Assembly: GCF_030052995.1 (NCBI RefSeq) | Contig: NZ_JASJPW010000001.1 | Location: 926,501 to 990,500, forward strand | Length of the DNA: 64,000 bases | Source of the DNA: Gemmobacter sp. 24YEA27 | Lineage (GTDB): Bacteria > Pseudomonadota > Alphaproteobacteria > Rhodobacterales > Rhodobacteraceae | Reading direction: 5' to 3' | Shown: positions 38,447-48,147 of the stretch, piece by piece | Layout: each line of letters starts with the position of its first letter | How positions within the stretch are numbered: position 1 is the first letter of the stretch | Notes under the pieces: model-generated | What the model was told of the DNA's origin: nothing | Seen by the model: only the letters and a program-made list of their open reading frames with translations | Databases searched by the model: none | Program-made: the position numbers and the translations under genes

Positions 38447-38950
38447 ATGGCCGAAGAAACAGGTGCAAACGGGGCTCAGGCTCCGCAGGTCCGGATGCAG
38501 GTTCTGGCGCAATATATCCGCGACATGAGTTTTGAAAATGTCGTGGTGCAAAAGGGCCTCGCCGGCGTCGAAGTGCAGCCCGATGTGCAGGTGGCGGTCA
38601 GCCTTGATGCGCGTAAACGCAGTGTCGAGAACCAGTATGACGTGATCACCAAATTCAAGGTCACCTCGAAGAACAAAACCAATGCCGAGACGCTGTTCCT
38701 GCTCGAACTGGAATATGGCGGCACCTTCCTGATCGACGGTGTGCCCGAGGATCAGCTGCATCCGTTCCTGCTGATCGAATGCCCGCGCCTTCTGTTCCCC
38801 TTCGTGCGCCGTATCATTTCGGATGTGACCCGCGACGGTGGCTTCCCGCCGCTGAATATCGACAATGTCGATTTTCTGGCACTTTACCGTCAGGAAATCG
38901 CGCGCCGCCAGGCCGCCCAGACCGAAGCCGCGCCGCTGGTCACCAACTGA
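38447..38950 (+). CDS. secB: Protein-export chaperone SecB
   Basis: 167 residues. Conserved SecB features: VLAQYIRDMSFENV near the start, VTSKNKTNAETLFLLELEYGGTF, LIECPRLLFPFVRRIISDVTRDGGFPPL and DNVDFLALY. It is a tetrameric cytosolic chaperone handing preproteins to SecA. AGGAGG at 38432-38437 precedes the ATG. Confidence 0.96.
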   Translation: MAEETGANGAQAPQVRMQVLAQYIRDMSFENVVVQKGLAGVEVQPDVQVAVSLDARKRSVENQYDVITKFKVTSKNKTNAETLFLLELEYGGTFLIDGVPEDQLHPFLLIECPRLLFPFVRRIISDVTRDGGFPPLNIDNVDFLALYRQEIARRQAAQTEAAPLVTN

Positions 38951-38978
38951 TCCGCGCGGAAGAACCGCAGAATATGAC

Positions 38979-39006
38979 AAAGGCGGCAGAGCGATCTGCC
39001 GCCTTT
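38979..39006 (+). terminator. Rho-independent terminator of secB
   Basis: A perfect 12-bp stem AAAGGCGGCAGA / TCTGCCGCCTTT with a GCGA tetraloop, followed by TT. It lies 28 bases after the secB stop; the A run on its left would also let it act on the minus-strand rlmH transcript. Confidence 0.88.
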
Positions 39007-39053
39007 TTGCTGTCTTGCCGGCTGTGATCAGAACCGGGGACCAGAACCGGGGA

Positions 39054-39524
39054 TCAGACCCGGTGATAGGGGCCGCCCGCAAGGATCGTCGCTGCGCGGT
39101 AAAGCTGTTCGGCGAGCATCACCCGGACCAGCATATGGGGCCAGACCATCGCACCAAAGCTGATCGAGTGATCGGCTCTGGCCCTGAGGTCAGGGTGAAT
39201 GCCATCGGCCCCACCGATCACAAAAGCCAGATCCTGCCGCCCGGCGTCGCGCCATTTCGCCAGCAGGCCCGCGAAATCCGGCGATGACAGCTGCCGCCCG
39301 CGCTCATCCAGGGTGCAGATCAGCGCGCCCGAAGGAATTGCCCGCGTCAGAAGCGCGGCCTCGGCCTCCATGCCGCCGCCCTTTTTGTCCTCGACCTCAA
39401 TCTCGGCGGCGGGGCCAAGCGCCAGCGCGCGGCCCTGCTTGCCGAAACGGTCAAGGTAATCGTCGATCAGATCGCGTTCGGGCGAGGCACGCAGCCGCCC
39501 GACCACACAAAGATGAACCCGCAC
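39054..39524 (-). CDS. rlmH: 23S rRNA (pseudouridine1915-N3)-methyltransferase
   Basis: 156 residues from a GTG at 39522-39524, the usual family length; a longer frame upstream would overlap rsfS. The SPOUT fold is recognisable from VRVHLCVVGRLRASPERDLIDDY, the SAM-knot region LAFVIGGADGIHPDLRARAD and the C-terminal LVRVMLAEQLYRAATILAGGPYHR. RlmH methylates pseudouridine 1915 on assembled 70S ribosomes. It starts four bases after the rsfS stop. Confidence 0.94.
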   Translation of the reverse strand: MRVHLCVVGRLRASPERDLIDDYLDRFGKQGRALALGPAAEIEVEDKKGGGMEAEAALLTRAIPSGALICTLDERGRQLSSPDFAGLLAKWRDAGRQDLAFVIGGADGIHPDLRARADHSISFGAMVWPHMLVRVMLAEQLYRAATILAGGPYHRV

Positions 39525-39528
39525 CGGC

Positions 39529-39996
39529 TTACAGGGTGCGGGCGGCCCCGACCTGTCCGGCGGGCAGCCACATCTTTTCCAGCTGGTAGAATTCACGCAC
39601 TTCCGGGCGGAAGACATGGACGATCACATCGCCCGAATCGATCAGCACCCAGTCGCCGGTTTCTTTGCCTTCCATGCGGGAGACGATCCCGAAGGCCTGT
39701 TTCAGCCGTTCCGACAATTTCTCGGCAATCGCCGCCACCTGGCGCGACGAACGTCCCGAGCAGATCACCATGTAATCGGCAACATCCGAGCGGCCGCGCA
39801 GATCGATCAGCACGACATCCTCGGCCTTGTCATCCTCGACCGAGGACATGACGGCATCGCGAACGGCGTCCGAGCTGAATTCCGTCTGGGCAGGGCGTCC
39901 GGCGCGCGGGGCAACCGGCAGGCCGGTTGCAGGGTCAGTATGGGACAGGGAAGTGTCCTCCAAAGCAGCGCGCAAGCCCCGCGCCGGGCATCTCAC
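39529..39996 (-). CDS. rsfS: Ribosomal silencing factor RsfS
   Basis: 155 residues, with a poorly conserved N-terminus of about 45. The RsfS core has VVLIDLRGRSDVADYMVICSGRSSRQV, then DWVLIDSGDVIVHVFRPEVREFYQLEKMW, the standard ending. It binds L14 and blocks 30S-50S joining in stationary phase. The start is uncertain: a strong GGAGGA (39956-39961) points to an in-frame CTG at 39948, while the first ATG is at 39996. Confidence 0.92.
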   Translation of the reverse strand: MRCPARGLRAALEDTSLSHTDPATGLPVAPRAGRPAQTEFSSDAVRDAVMSSVEDDKAEDVVLIDLRGRSDVADYMVICSGRSSRQVAAIAEKLSERLKQAFGIVSRMEGKETGDWVLIDSGDVIVHVFRPEVREFYQLEKMWLPAGQVGAARTL

Positions 39997-40069
39997 GACA
40001 GCCTATCACCCGGAGCGGGTAATCTCAACATTCGACGGATCAGGTCGCATCGCGGTGGCGGCGGAGGGC

Positions 40070-40564
40070 TCAGAGCGCGAAGGCCGCAACTTCGGCCCGG
40101 GTGCCCGAATGGCAGCGCCAGACCATCACGTGACCCGCCATTGGCCGCCCGCCCACCGAGGCGGGCAGATCTTCGCGCCGCGGTGCAACCCGCTCTGTCA
40201 GCGCCTTTATCGCTGCTGACCGCGGGGGCGGGTGATCCGGATTGCCGGCTTGAAGCGCAAGGCCGCGCGGGCGGGGCATCTCATCGAAGGTGATCCCCTT
40301 CCTGCCCAGGACCGGGAGCTTCATCTGCCTGTCCGCGGTCGAACCCGGCATCCAGAACCGCCAGGTCTCGCTTTGGACGGCCAGGATCAGCGGCCTGGTC
40401 ATCCCGAGCGTCCGCCCGTCGTGATTCTTGCCGTTGAAATAGCCCGAGCGCGCCTCCCATCCCGCGTCAGACGGGGTCTGGCCGCCTTCCCCATGGCCGC
40501 ATCTGGCCCGACCCTTGCCTGAGACAGGATTCGGGGCTAGATACCAGCTTATGCAAGGGTTCAT
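40070..40564 (-). CDS. Hypothetical protein, possible
   Basis: A 164-residue open frame whose codons are GC-rich in third position from about 40440 onward, suggesting real coding. An internal ATG at 40400-40402 (MTRPLILAVQSETWRFW) is the more credible start and would give about 110 residues. No known domain is recognised. It lies upstream of and opposite to leuC. An overlapping plus-strand frame (40232-40522) looks like its shadow. Confidence 0.35.
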   Translation of the reverse strand: MNPCISWYLAPNPVSGKGRARCGHGEGGQTPSDAGWEARSGYFNGKNHDGRTLGMTRPLILAVQSETWRFWMPGSTADRQMKLPVLGRKGITFDEMPRPRGLALQAGNPDHPPPRSAAIKALTERVAPRREDLPASVGGRPMAGHVMVWRCHSGTRAEVAAFAL

Positions 40565-40727
40565 CTATTTCAACATCACCGATCATGCGCGTCTTCCGGC
40601 GCGGTTTTTCGGCGCGACCCGCAACATTCTCGCACGTCTTTGACGCGGCGGGCGGGATTACCTGCCCAGATGCCGCCGGACCTCGTGAACCAGACAATCT
40701 GACAAGCTATCCCAAAAGGTGAGAGCC

Positions 40728-42161
40728 ATGACCGCCCCTAAATCGGCCGCTCCGAGAACACTCTACGACAAGATCTGGGACGACCACGTCGTCCATACTT
40801 CTGAAGACGGCACCTGTCTTCTGTATATCGACCGCCATCTGGTGCATGAAGTCACCAGCCCCCAGGCGTTCGAAGGGCTGCGGATGACCGGCCGCAAAGT
40901 GCGCGCGCCGGAGAAAACCATCGCGGTGCCCGACCATAACGTGCCCACGACCGAGGGCCGTGAGACCCATATCGACAATGAGGAATCACGCATCCAGGTC
41001 GATGCGCTGGACAAGAATGCCCGTGAATTCGGCGTGGTTTACTATCCGGTGACCGATATTCGCCAGGGTATCGTGCATATCGTCGGCCCGGAGCAGGGCT
41101 GGACGCTGCCGGGCATGACCGTGGTTTGCGGCGACAGCCATACCGCGACCCATGGTGCTTTCGGCAGCCTCGCGCATGGCATAGGCACGTCCGAGGTCGA
41201 ACATGTTCTGGCGACGCAGACGCTGATCCAGAAGAAATCGAAAAACATGAAGGTCGAGATCACCGGCAAATTGCTGCCCGGTGTGACCGCGAAGGACATC
41301 ACCCTTGCCGTGATCGGCAAGACCGGCACCGCCGGTGGTACCGGCTATGTCATTGAATATTGCGGTGAAGCGATCCGCGAGCTTTCGATGGAAGGCCGCA
41401 TGACCGTCTGCAACATGGCCATCGAAGGCGGCGCCCGCGCTGGCCTTATCGCGCCGGATGAGAAGACATTCGCCTATTGCATGGGCCGCCCTCATGCGCC
41501 GAAAGGCGCGAAATGGGAGGCTGCGGTCTCGTACTGGAAAACCCTCTTCACCGATGAGGGGGCGCATTTCGACAAGATCATCACGATCAAAGGCGAAGAT
41601 ATCGCGCCGGTCGTGACCTGGGGCACCTCGCCCGAAGACGTGCTGCCGATCACCGCGACTGTGCCCTTTGCCGCCGATTTCCAGGGCGGCAAGGTCGAGG
41701 CCGCACAGCGCTCCATCGACTATATGGGCCTGACGCCGGGCATGAAGCTGACCGATGTAAAGGTCGATGCGGTGTTCATCGGGTCCTGCACCAATGGGCG
41801 GATCGAAGACCTTCGCGCCGCAGCAGGGATCCTCAAAGGCCGTAAACTGGCGCCGGGCGTCCGTGGCATGGTCGTTCCGGGGTCGGGCCTCGTGCGGCTC
41901 CAGGCCGAGGAAGAGGGGCTGGCGCAGATCTTCACCGATGCCGGCTTCGAATGGCGTCTGGCCGGGTGCTCGATGTGTCTGGGCATGAACCCAGACCAGC
42001 TGGCCCCGGGCGAGCGCTGCGCTGCCACTTCGAACCGCAATTTCGAGGGCCGGATGGGTCGTGGCGGCCGTACGCATCTGATGTCGCCGGTGATGGCGGC
42101 CGCAGCGGCGATTACCGGCCACCTGACCGATATCCGTGATATCATGGCGGAAACCGCCTGA
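40728..42161 (+). CDS. leuC: 3-isopropylmalate dehydratase large subunit
   Basis: 477 residues from the ATG at 40728, with AAAAGGTGAG just before it. Aconitase family: [13 protein letters not shown] start, [25 protein letters not shown], and 4Fe-4S ligands in [16 protein letters not shown] and [12 protein letters not shown]. With LeuD it isomerises 2- and 3-isopropylmalate in leucine synthesis. leuD is downstream, separated by a DUF308 gene. Confidence 0.97.
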   Translation: MTAPKSAAPRTLYDKIWDDHVVHTSEDGTCLLYIDRHLVHEVTSPQAFEGLRMTGRKVRAPEKTIAVPDHNVPTTEGRETHIDNEESRIQVDALDKNAREFGVVYYPVTDIRQGIVHIVGPEQGWTLPGMTVVCGDSHTATHGAFGSLAHGIGTSEVEHVLATQTLIQKKSKNMKVEITGKLLPGVTAKDITLAVIGKTGTAGGTGYVIEYCGEAIRELSMEGRMTVCNMAIEGGARAGLIAPDEKTFAYCMGRPHAPKGAKWEAAVSYWKTLFTDEGAHFDKIITIKGEDIAPVVTWGTSPEDVLPITATVPFAADFQGGKVEAAQRSIDYMGLTPGMKLTDVKVDAVFIGSCTNGRIEDLRAAAGILKGRKLAPGVRGMVVPGSGLVRLQAEEEGLAQIFTDAGFEWRLAGCSMCLGMNPDQLAPGERCAATSNRNFEGRMGRGGRTHLMSPVMAAAAAITGHLTDIRDIMAETA

Positions 42162-42187
42162 TTTCACACAGTCAAAGGACAGTCGTC

Positions 42188-42709
42188 ATGAAGGGTTCCA
42201 CAACCAGCATTCTTGCAGGTGTGCTCGCCGTAATAGCCGGGCTTATCGCACTGATCTTTCCGCTTCCTGCCTCATTGGCGGTGGCGGTGTTTGTGGGCCT
42301 CGCCTTCCTGATTTCGGGTGCGCTGGGGCTCTTTGCCGCCTTTTCGGACAAAGAGCTGCCATCGCGCGGCTGGCTGATGCTGCTGGCGCTGATGCAGCTG
42401 GTGCTGGGCGTCTGGCTGCTGGCCAACCCGCTGGCGGGCCTGATTTCGCTGACGATCATGGCAGGAGCGCTGTTCTTCGCGACCGGTGTGTTGCGGCTGG
42501 TCTGGGCCTTCCGTCTCGGAACATCCGCAGGTCAGGGCTTCTGGGTCCTGATCCTGACGGGGCTGCTTTCGGTCGGGCTTGGGCTCTATGTCCTTTTCTT
42601 CCTTCCCGCAGCCAGCGCGATCCTGCTTGGAACGCTTCTGGCCATCGAACTTCTCTCTGTCGGCGCCGCCCTGATCGCGATGGGCATCGCGCTGCGAAAA
42701 CTCCAATAG
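42188..42709 (+). CDS. HdeD/DUF308-family membrane protein
   Basis: 173 residues, almost entirely hydrophobic, with about six helices arranged as paired repeats (LAGVLAVIAGLIALIFP, LMLLALMQLVLGVWLLANP, LILTGLLSVGLGLYVLF). This matches HdeD-type DUF308 proteins, linked to acid resistance in E. coli but of unknown mechanism. It is placed between leuC and leuD, 26 bases after leuC and nine before leuD, so it is almost certainly co-transcribed with leucine genes. Confidence 0.82.
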   Translation: MKGSTTSILAGVLAVIAGLIALIFPLPASLAVAVFVGLAFLISGALGLFAAFSDKELPSRGWLMLLALMQLVLGVWLLANPLAGLISLTIMAGALFFATGVLRLVWAFRLGTSAGQGFWVLILTGLLSVGLGLYVLFFLPAASAILLGTLLAIELLSVGAALIAMGIALRKLQ

Positions 42710-42718
42710 GTAGCCCCA

Positions 42719-43324
42719 ATGGATAAATTCACCACCATCACCGGGATTGCGGCGCCGATGCCGCTTGTGAATATCGACACCGATATGATCATCCCGAAGC
42801 AATTCCTGAAGACGATCAAGCGGTCGGGCCTCGGCGTGAACCTGTTTGACGAGATGCGCTACACGCTCGACGGCAAGGAAATTCCGGATTTCGTGCTGAA
42901 CCAGCCGGCATATCGTGAAAGCCAGATCATCGTCGCGGGCGATAATTTCGGCTGCGGCTCCTCGCGCGAGCACGCGCCCTGGGCATTGCTGGATTTCGGG
43001 ATCCGCTCTGTGATCTCGACCTCTTTTGCGGATATTTTCTACAATAACTGCTTCAAGAACGGCATCCTGCCGATCATCCTGCCGCAAGACGCGGTCGACT
43101 ATCTGATGGATGACGCGAAAAAGGGCGCCAATGCCCGCATCACCGTGGATCTTGAGAACCAGACGGTTTCGGCCTCGGATGGCAAGAGCTTTGCCTTCGA
43201 GGTGGACGCGTTCAAAAAGCACTGCCTCCTGAACGGGCTCGATGATATCGGGCTCACGATGGAGAAAGTCTCGGCAATCGACACATTCGAGAAGCAAAAC
43301 GCGGCCGCCCGGCCCTGGGCCTGA
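42719..43324 (+). CDS. leuD: 3-isopropylmalate dehydratase small subunit
   Basis: 201 residues. Motifs: [25 protein letters not shown] at the start and [23 protein letters not shown], the swivel-domain substrate loop. It pairs with LeuC. A terminator follows 50 bases after the stop, ending the leuC-DUF308-leuD operon. Confidence 0.96.
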   Translation: MDKFTTITGIAAPMPLVNIDTDMIIPKQFLKTIKRSGLGVNLFDEMRYTLDGKEIPDFVLNQPAYRESQIIVAGDNFGCGSSREHAPWALLDFGIRSVISTSFADIFYNNCFKNGILPIILPQDAVDYLMDDAKKGANARITVDLENQTVSASDGKSFAFEVDAFKKHCLLNGLDDIGLTMEKVSAIDTFEKQNAAARPWA

Positions 43325-43376
43325 CGTCTGGCCCCTCTAAGTCTTGCCGGGGCAATCCCGACGCGGTTGATTTCAG

Positions 43377-43400
43377 CGCGGCATCCCCCGGGGTGCCGCG
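43377..43400 (+). terminator. Rho-independent terminator of the leu operon
   Basis: Stem CGCGGCA / TGCCGCG with additional CCCC-GGGG pairing inside and a six-T tail (43401-43406). Confidence 0.9.
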
Positions 43401-43601
43401 TTTTTTGTCGATCTGTTGAATTCGCGTGATTTTTTCTTCCGGTTTCACCGGGGATTGTCGCTTTTGCTCCATTCTTGCAACATCTTTGCCCTGTTTCGGC
43501 CACAGGGCCAGGGTCTCATGAGGATGATAGTTGCTTCACTCGGCGAAAGTAGGCAAAAGTTGGACAAAATTGAGGCGATCCGCCATAATGTCGGCGGGAT
43601 C

Positions 43602-44498
43602 ATGGGAAACAGGAGGCGGCATCGTATCGCTTCCGTCCATGTTGAGGAAGTGAAGGCAGTGGTCTCACGACTGACCGGCGCCCTTGTGCGCGCATTTCTG
43701 GTGATGCTTCTCATCGCCACACCCTCGGTGATCCTGCCGGGGACGGGGCCTGATACGCAGCAGATGGTGGCGCTGATCGCTTTGTTCGGCGGTGCCCTGA
43801 CCTTTGCCGAATACAATGCCGTCTATCCGAGCCTGGTCGAATTCCGCGACGCGCCACCCTTTAACCGCATCCGTTTCCTCGCGCTGTTTCTCACCGTTTT
43901 CATTCTGTCGGTGATCGAGGCGGCCAATATCGCTCCTACTTCCTTTACCCGCCTGTTCGAAGCGCTTGGCCTGTTGATCGGGCATTCGCTCGACTTTCCC
44001 TATTCGCCCGTCCGCCTTGCCTCGATGATGATGTCGGAAAATGCGAGCCCGGCCGATATGTCGGCTGTCCGCAGCGCCGCCGGAACGGCCTATATCATCT
44101 CGCTGATTTCGCTGGCTTTCTTCGTTGTGATCTTCAAGCTGAAAGGCTGGCCGTCACGCTACAAGGATTTCAATGTCTGGGTGAATCTGCCAACATTCGA
44201 GCCGACAGCCGGCGGCGATGTGGTGGACCGGCTTGAGCGGGACGCGCGTCTTAACCTTTCCTTAGGCTTTCTGCTGCCATTCCTGATCCCGGCAGTGGTG
44301 ATTTTGGTCTCGGGCGGGTTTGATCCGGTAACCCTCACCTCGCCGCAGACCCTGATCTGGACGATGGCGGCATGGGCATTCATTCCGGCTTCTCTTTTGA
44401 TGCGCGGCGTCGCCATGGGGCGGATCGCGGCCATGATCCGGCAGCGCCGCGTCGCCAATCTGCCGCCCACACATCCGGGCATTGTTGCGGTCATCTGA
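43602..44498 (+). CDS. Conserved integral membrane protein of unknown function
   Basis: About 298 residues from the ATG at 43602; a longer frame begins at 43416, right after the leu terminator, but its N-terminus looks non-coding. Five or so hydrophobic segments are seen (LVRAFLVMLLIATPSVIL, MVALIALFGGALTFA, FLALFLTVFILSVIEAA, AYIISLISLAFFVVIF, FLLPFLIPAVVILVSG). No domain is recognised. It overlaps the next gene's region and probably forms a unit with it. Confidence 0.7.
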   Translation: MGNRRRHRIASVHVEEVKAVVSRLTGALVRAFLVMLLIATPSVILPGTGPDTQQMVALIALFGGALTFAEYNAVYPSLVEFRDAPPFNRIRFLALFLTVFILSVIEAANIAPTSFTRLFEALGLLIGHSLDFPYSPVRLASMMMSENASPADMSAVRSAAGTAYIISLISLAFFVVIFKLKGWPSRYKDFNVWVNLPTFEPTAGGDVVDRLERDARLNLSLGFLLPFLIPAVVILVSGGFDPVTLTSPQTLIWTMAAWAFIPASLLMRGVAMGRIAAMIRQRRVANLPPTHPGIVAVI

Positions 44499-45550
44499 TC
44501 GCCTGGCTTTGCCTGATCCTGTTGCCCGTCTCTGCTGCGCTGGCCGAGACGGGGGTGAAACTTGCGGTGTGGAACATCGAACTGGAGCGCCGGGGCCCTG
44601 GCCTTTTGCTGCGCGACATCGTCAGTGGCAAAGATGCTCAGATCGAGGCGGCGCTGCGGGTGCTGGCACATCTTGATGCCGATGTGATCCTGCTGGCAGG
44701 GTTCGATTATGACCACGGGCTGCTGGCGGCGCGGCATTTTGCCGACCGGCTGGCCCTGATCGGGCCGGATTATCCGCATCTCTTCGCGCTGCGGCCCAAT
44801 CGGGGTGTCGCGACCTGTCTTGATCTGGATCTTGACGGGCGGCGCGGCGGGCCGGGCGATGCCCAGGGCTGGGGCTATTTCGCCGGGCAGTCCGGCATGG
44901 TGATCCTGTCGAAACTCCCGACTGACAGCGCCGCTGCGCGCGATTTCAGCGCCTTTCTCTGGGCCGATCTTCCCGGCGCGCTCTGGCCGCAATCGCTGCC
45001 TTCAGAGGCGCGCGAGGTGCTGCGGCTCTCGACCACCGGCCATTGGGAGGTGCCGCTGATCCTCCCCGATGGCAGGCGGCTGCGGCTGTTGACCTGGCAT
45101 GGCTCGGCGCCGGTTTTCGGTGCCCCGGTCGAGGTGAATGCGCGGCGCAACCATGATGAGACCGCCTTCTGGACCGCGTTGATCGAGGGGCGGCTGCCAT
45201 GGGCACCGCCGGTTCCCCCCTTTGTGGTGATGGGGATCAGCAATCTCGACCCTGTTGACGGGGATGGAAGACATGATGCGATCCGCAGCCTGATTGCGCA
45301 TTCCGCGCTGCAGGACCCGGCACCGCGTGCGGCTTTTGCACCGGCAGATCCGGGTCAGCTTGGTGATCCGGCGCTGGACACGGCAGTCTTTGCGCCAACC
45401 GGAGGCCTGCGCACGGCGGTGATCCTGCCCGATGCCGCGTCTGAGGTGGCTGAGGCGGGGATCCTGCGCCCGGCACCGGAGGATCCGCTCTCGGATGCCG
45501 CCAGCGCCGCGTCGCGCAGCTTTCCGCTCTGGATCAGGCTGGTGCCATGA
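44372..45550 (+). CDS. Endonuclease/exonuclease/phosphatase-family protein
   Basis: The frame opens at 44372, but the part before 44495 overlaps the previous gene and is probably not translated. The true N-terminus is likely a signal peptide starting near a CTG at 44495 (LIAWLCLILLPVSAALA), coupled to the preceding TGA. The mature part starts KLAVWNIELERRGPG, the first EEP strand with Asn-Ile-Glu, and later has LLTWHGSAPVFG and FVVMGISNLDP where GDFN is usual. The degraded GDFN and a missing final SDH motif leave catalysis uncertain. Confidence 0.6.
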   Translation: MGIHSGFSFDARRRHGADRGHDPAAPRRQSAAHTSGHCCGHLIAWLCLILLPVSAALAETGVKLAVWNIELERRGPGLLLRDIVSGKDAQIEAALRVLAHLDADVILLAGFDYDHGLLAARHFADRLALIGPDYPHLFALRPNRGVATCLDLDLDGRRGGPGDAQGWGYFAGQSGMVILSKLPTDSAAARDFSAFLWADLPGALWPQSLPSEAREVLRLSTTGHWEVPLILPDGRRLRLLTWHGSAPVFGAPVEVNARRNHDETAFWTALIEGRLPWAPPVPPFVVMGISNLDPVDGDGRHDAIRSLIAHSALQDPAPRAAFAPADPGQLGDPALDTAVFAPTGGLRTAVILPDAASEVAEAGILRPAPEDPLSDAASAASRSFPLWIRLVP

Positions 45551-45559
45551 GCGCGGGGC

Positions 45560-46429
45560 TCAGCCGATCCGTCCCATCTGGCGCCGGATGCGGCGCGCCT
45601 GGTCCAGCTCCGCATTGATCGCCCCGCCCGCAAGGATGGCCCAGACCGAGAGGTAGAGCCACATCATCAGGATCACCGCGGCCCCGATAGAGCCATAGAT
45701 CCTGTTGTAACTGTTGAAATTCTCGAGATAGAGCGAGAAGCCCATCGAGACCCCCGCCCAGGCCAGGGTCGCGAAAATGACCCCGCCCGAGAACCAGCGC
45801 GAACGCTCGTTCCGGGGTACATTGGGGCCGTAACGATAGAGGATCGAGAGGCAGATCAGCACCAGCAGCAGCATCGCCGCCCAGGGCAAAAGGCGGCTCA
45901 GCCGCGGGGCAAAGTCATCCAGCGGCATCCAGGACAGGAGGATCGGCACCACCACCACCGTCGCCAGCGTGCCAATCAGCGCACCGATCAGCGCGAGCGT
46001 CAGAACAAAATCCCGCGCCATGCCACCCAGCCAGGAGCGCGGTACCGCGCGATGCACCACATCAAGCCCCTGGACCAGCGCCGAAACCCCGTTGCGCGAC
46101 GAATAAAGCGCGACCAGCAGCGAAAGGACCGTGGCCCAGCCCAGCGTCGTGCGCGGCGCATTGACCAGCCCCATGACCTGATCATGGATCAACGCGCTGG
46201 CATCGGGGGGCAAAAACCGCTCGGCCACCTGAAGATAGCCCGCGATCACCACCGGATCGGCCATCATCCCCCAGATCGCCACCACTGCCGCAAGGCCTGG
46301 AAAGACCGCGAACATGGCGTAAAAGGCCACTCCGGCGGCGACGAGGCCGAAATGGCCATCGGTCATCCGCTCGATCACCGCCGTGATAAAGCGCCAGATC
46401 CGGCGCAGCGCCTTCATTGCCGGATCCAT
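45560..46429 (-). CDS. YihY/BrkB-family inner membrane protein
   Basis: 289 residues with six helices and family motifs VAAGVAFYAMFAVFPGLAA, a short loop with TLGWATVLSLLVALYSSRNGVSALVQGLD, and RWFSGGVIFATLAWAG plus YGSIGAAVILMMWLYLSV. Family members were once called ribonuclease BN or virulence factor BrkB; the function is unknown. It overlaps the DUF4105 gene start by 16 bases. Confidence 0.88.
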   Translation of the reverse strand: MDPAMKALRRIWRFITAVIERMTDGHFGLVAAGVAFYAMFAVFPGLAAVVAIWGMMADPVVIAGYLQVAERFLPPDASALIHDQVMGLVNAPRTTLGWATVLSLLVALYSSRNGVSALVQGLDVVHRAVPRSWLGGMARDFVLTLALIGALIGTLATVVVVPILLSWMPLDDFAPRLSRLLPWAAMLLLVLICLSILYRYGPNVPRNERSRWFSGGVIFATLAWAGVSMGFSLYLENFNSYNRIYGSIGAAVILMMWLYLSVWAILAGGAINAELDQARRIRRQMGRIG

Positions 46430-47361
46430 GTCGAGAAATCTTCGCCCGGCGGCATTTCACGCGCGCGCGGCGAGATCAGCGCGCGGGCGCGCTTTTCGTC
46501 CAGCGTGCCTGTTCCTGCAAGGGCACCGAGGCGGTCGAGATATTCCGGCAGCAGGCCCGGCATCACGAGGCTGCGGTCCAGCGGCAGATCGGAAGACAGC
46601 ACCCGCGCCAGCGTCCACACCACCGAGGCACAATTCGCGGTTACGGTATTATACCAGACGGGCCGGTCGTTCAGGTCATTGCCCAGCCTGAGAAAGCCAA
46701 GGAAGACCGCGATTTGCTGATCCTGGGTCAGATCCAGCGGATAAAGATGCACTTCTTCAGCGCGCGGCACCGCACGCCATTGCACGATATCCGCCTCATC
46801 AGCGGCGATCAGCGACAGCTCGAACTGGCGGAAAAATCCGCCCAGGGCAGAGAAACTCTCGCCTTTCTCGCGGCGGATCTCGACCGAGAAGGTCAACGGC
46901 GCGCCGTCCTGGAACCGGAAGCTGACCAACAGATGCGCGATTTTCGGATTGCCCCAGGAGGAGGTGATCATATCGACCCCGTCGAGCTTCGCCAGATCGA
47001 CGGTGCGGCTGGTCCAGCCCTCAACGGCCTCATCGGCGGTCTTCCAGCGAAAAGTGCGGATGTTTTCCAGATGAACCAGGCTGCCCTCGGCCTCGCCCTT
47101 GACGATATGCGCCACATCAGGCGCCCAGTCGCGGTCCTGGCGCGGCTGCAGGCTGAAAAACCAGCCCAGGACCAGGATCAGCAGCACGGCAAGCCCGGTC
47201 CAGCCCCAGCCGGGCCCCAGCCGCGCCCAGGCCACCAGGAGGACCGCAAGTCCCAGACCGGCCAGTGCCAGCGGGCGTGCATGCGGGAATTGCACCCAGA
47301 ACGCCGCCGCAGCCCAGACCACAACAAGACCAAGGACCAGCCAGAACACCACTGCTTTCAC
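46414..47361 (-). CDS. DUF4105-domain protein
   Basis: 315 residues. Three N-terminal helices within the first 70 residues precede a periplasmic or cytosolic domain with [35 protein letters not shown] and [15 protein letters not shown], the latter with a conserved Asn-Cys that resembles a papain-like thiol centre (DUF4105). Enzymatic activity is not proven. It overlaps ubiG by four bases. Confidence 0.82.
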   Translation of the reverse strand: MKAVVFWLVLGLVVVWAAAAFWVQFPHARPLALAGLGLAVLLVAWARLGPGWGWTGLAVLLILVLGWFFSLQPRQDRDWAPDVAHIVKGEAEGSLVHLENIRTFRWKTADEAVEGWTSRTVDLAKLDGVDMITSSWGNPKIAHLLVSFRFQDGAPLTFSVEIRREKGESFSALGGFFRQFELSLIAADEADIVQWRAVPRAEEVHLYPLDLTQDQQIAVFLGFLRLGNDLNDRPVWYNTVTANCASVVWTLARVLSSDLPLDRSLVMPGLLPEYLDRLGALAGTGTLDEKRARALISPRAREMPPGEDFSTWIRQ

Positions 47362-48098
47362 CGTTTCACACTCGCCGTAACATAATTGACCGTAAGATCG
47401 CGCGAAGACAGGCTCCAGCGCCAGGAGACCGGGTTAAAAACCATCCCCTTGCGATCCACCGGGTCAAGCCCGGCGCGGCCGATCAGATCATAAAGCTCAT
47501 CCGGCGTGATGAATTTCGCCCAGTCATGCGTGCCTTTCGGCAGCCAGCGCATGATCCATTCGGCCCCAATGATCGCCATGGCGAAGCTTTTCGTATTGCG
47601 GTTCATGGTCGAGCAGATCATCAGCCCGCCGGGCTTCAACAGCTGCTGGCATGCGGTCAGATAGGCCAGAGGATCGGCAACATGTTCGACCACTTCCATA
47701 TTCAGCACCACGTCATACCGCTCACCCTCTGCGGCCAGCGCCTCGGCGGTGGTGTGGCGATAGTCGATCCGGAGGCCCTGGGTCTCGGCATGGACGCGGG
47801 CCACCGGGATGTTGCGTTCGGCCGCATCGGCGCCGGTCACATCAGCCCCCAGCCGCGCCATCGGCTCGGACAACAGCCCGCCACCGCAGCCGATATCGAG
47901 GAGACGCAACCCGTCAAAAGCGCGCGGTGCCGTCAGATCCCGGCCGAATTCGCCGGCAATCTGGCTGGTGATATAGTCTAACCGGCAGGGGTTCATCAGA
48001 TGCAGCGGGCGGAATTTACCTTTCGGATCCCACCATTCCTCTGCCATGGCCTGGAACTTTGCGACCTCGGCAGGATCGATAGTGCTTGCGGCTGACAT
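47358..48098 (-). CDS. ubiG: Ubiquinone biosynthesis O-methyltransferase UbiG
   Basis: 246 residues. UbiG hallmarks: [49 protein letters not shown] (SAM site), [14 protein letters not shown], and [12 protein letters not shown]. It catalyses both O-methylations in ubiquinone synthesis. It is divergent from the prolyl aminopeptidase gene. Confidence 0.95.
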   Translation of the reverse strand: MSAASTIDPAEVAKFQAMAEEWWDPKGKFRPLHLMNPCRLDYITSQIAGEFGRDLTAPRAFDGLRLLDIGCGGGLLSEPMARLGADVTGADAAERNIPVARVHAETQGLRIDYRHTTAEALAAEGERYDVVLNMEVVEHVADPLAYLTACQQLLKPGGLMICSTMNRNTKSFAMAIIGAEWIMRWLPKGTHDWAKFITPDELYDLIGRAGLDPVDRKGMVFNPVSWRWSLSSRDLTVNYVTASVKR

Positions 48099-48147
48099 CG
48101 CATGTCCTCGTTCGACTTTGTCTTTTCATCACGTTATATAGACCGCA

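Noticed and set aside
40565..40727. Leucine-type attenuator leader before leuC
   Set aside because: No short leader peptide rich in Leu codons followed by alternative hairpins could be made out.
44372..44494. N-terminal extension of the endonuclease/phosphatase-like protein
   Set aside because: It overlaps the preceding gene in another frame and precedes a clear signal peptide, so I regard it as untranslated although the annotated frame includes it.
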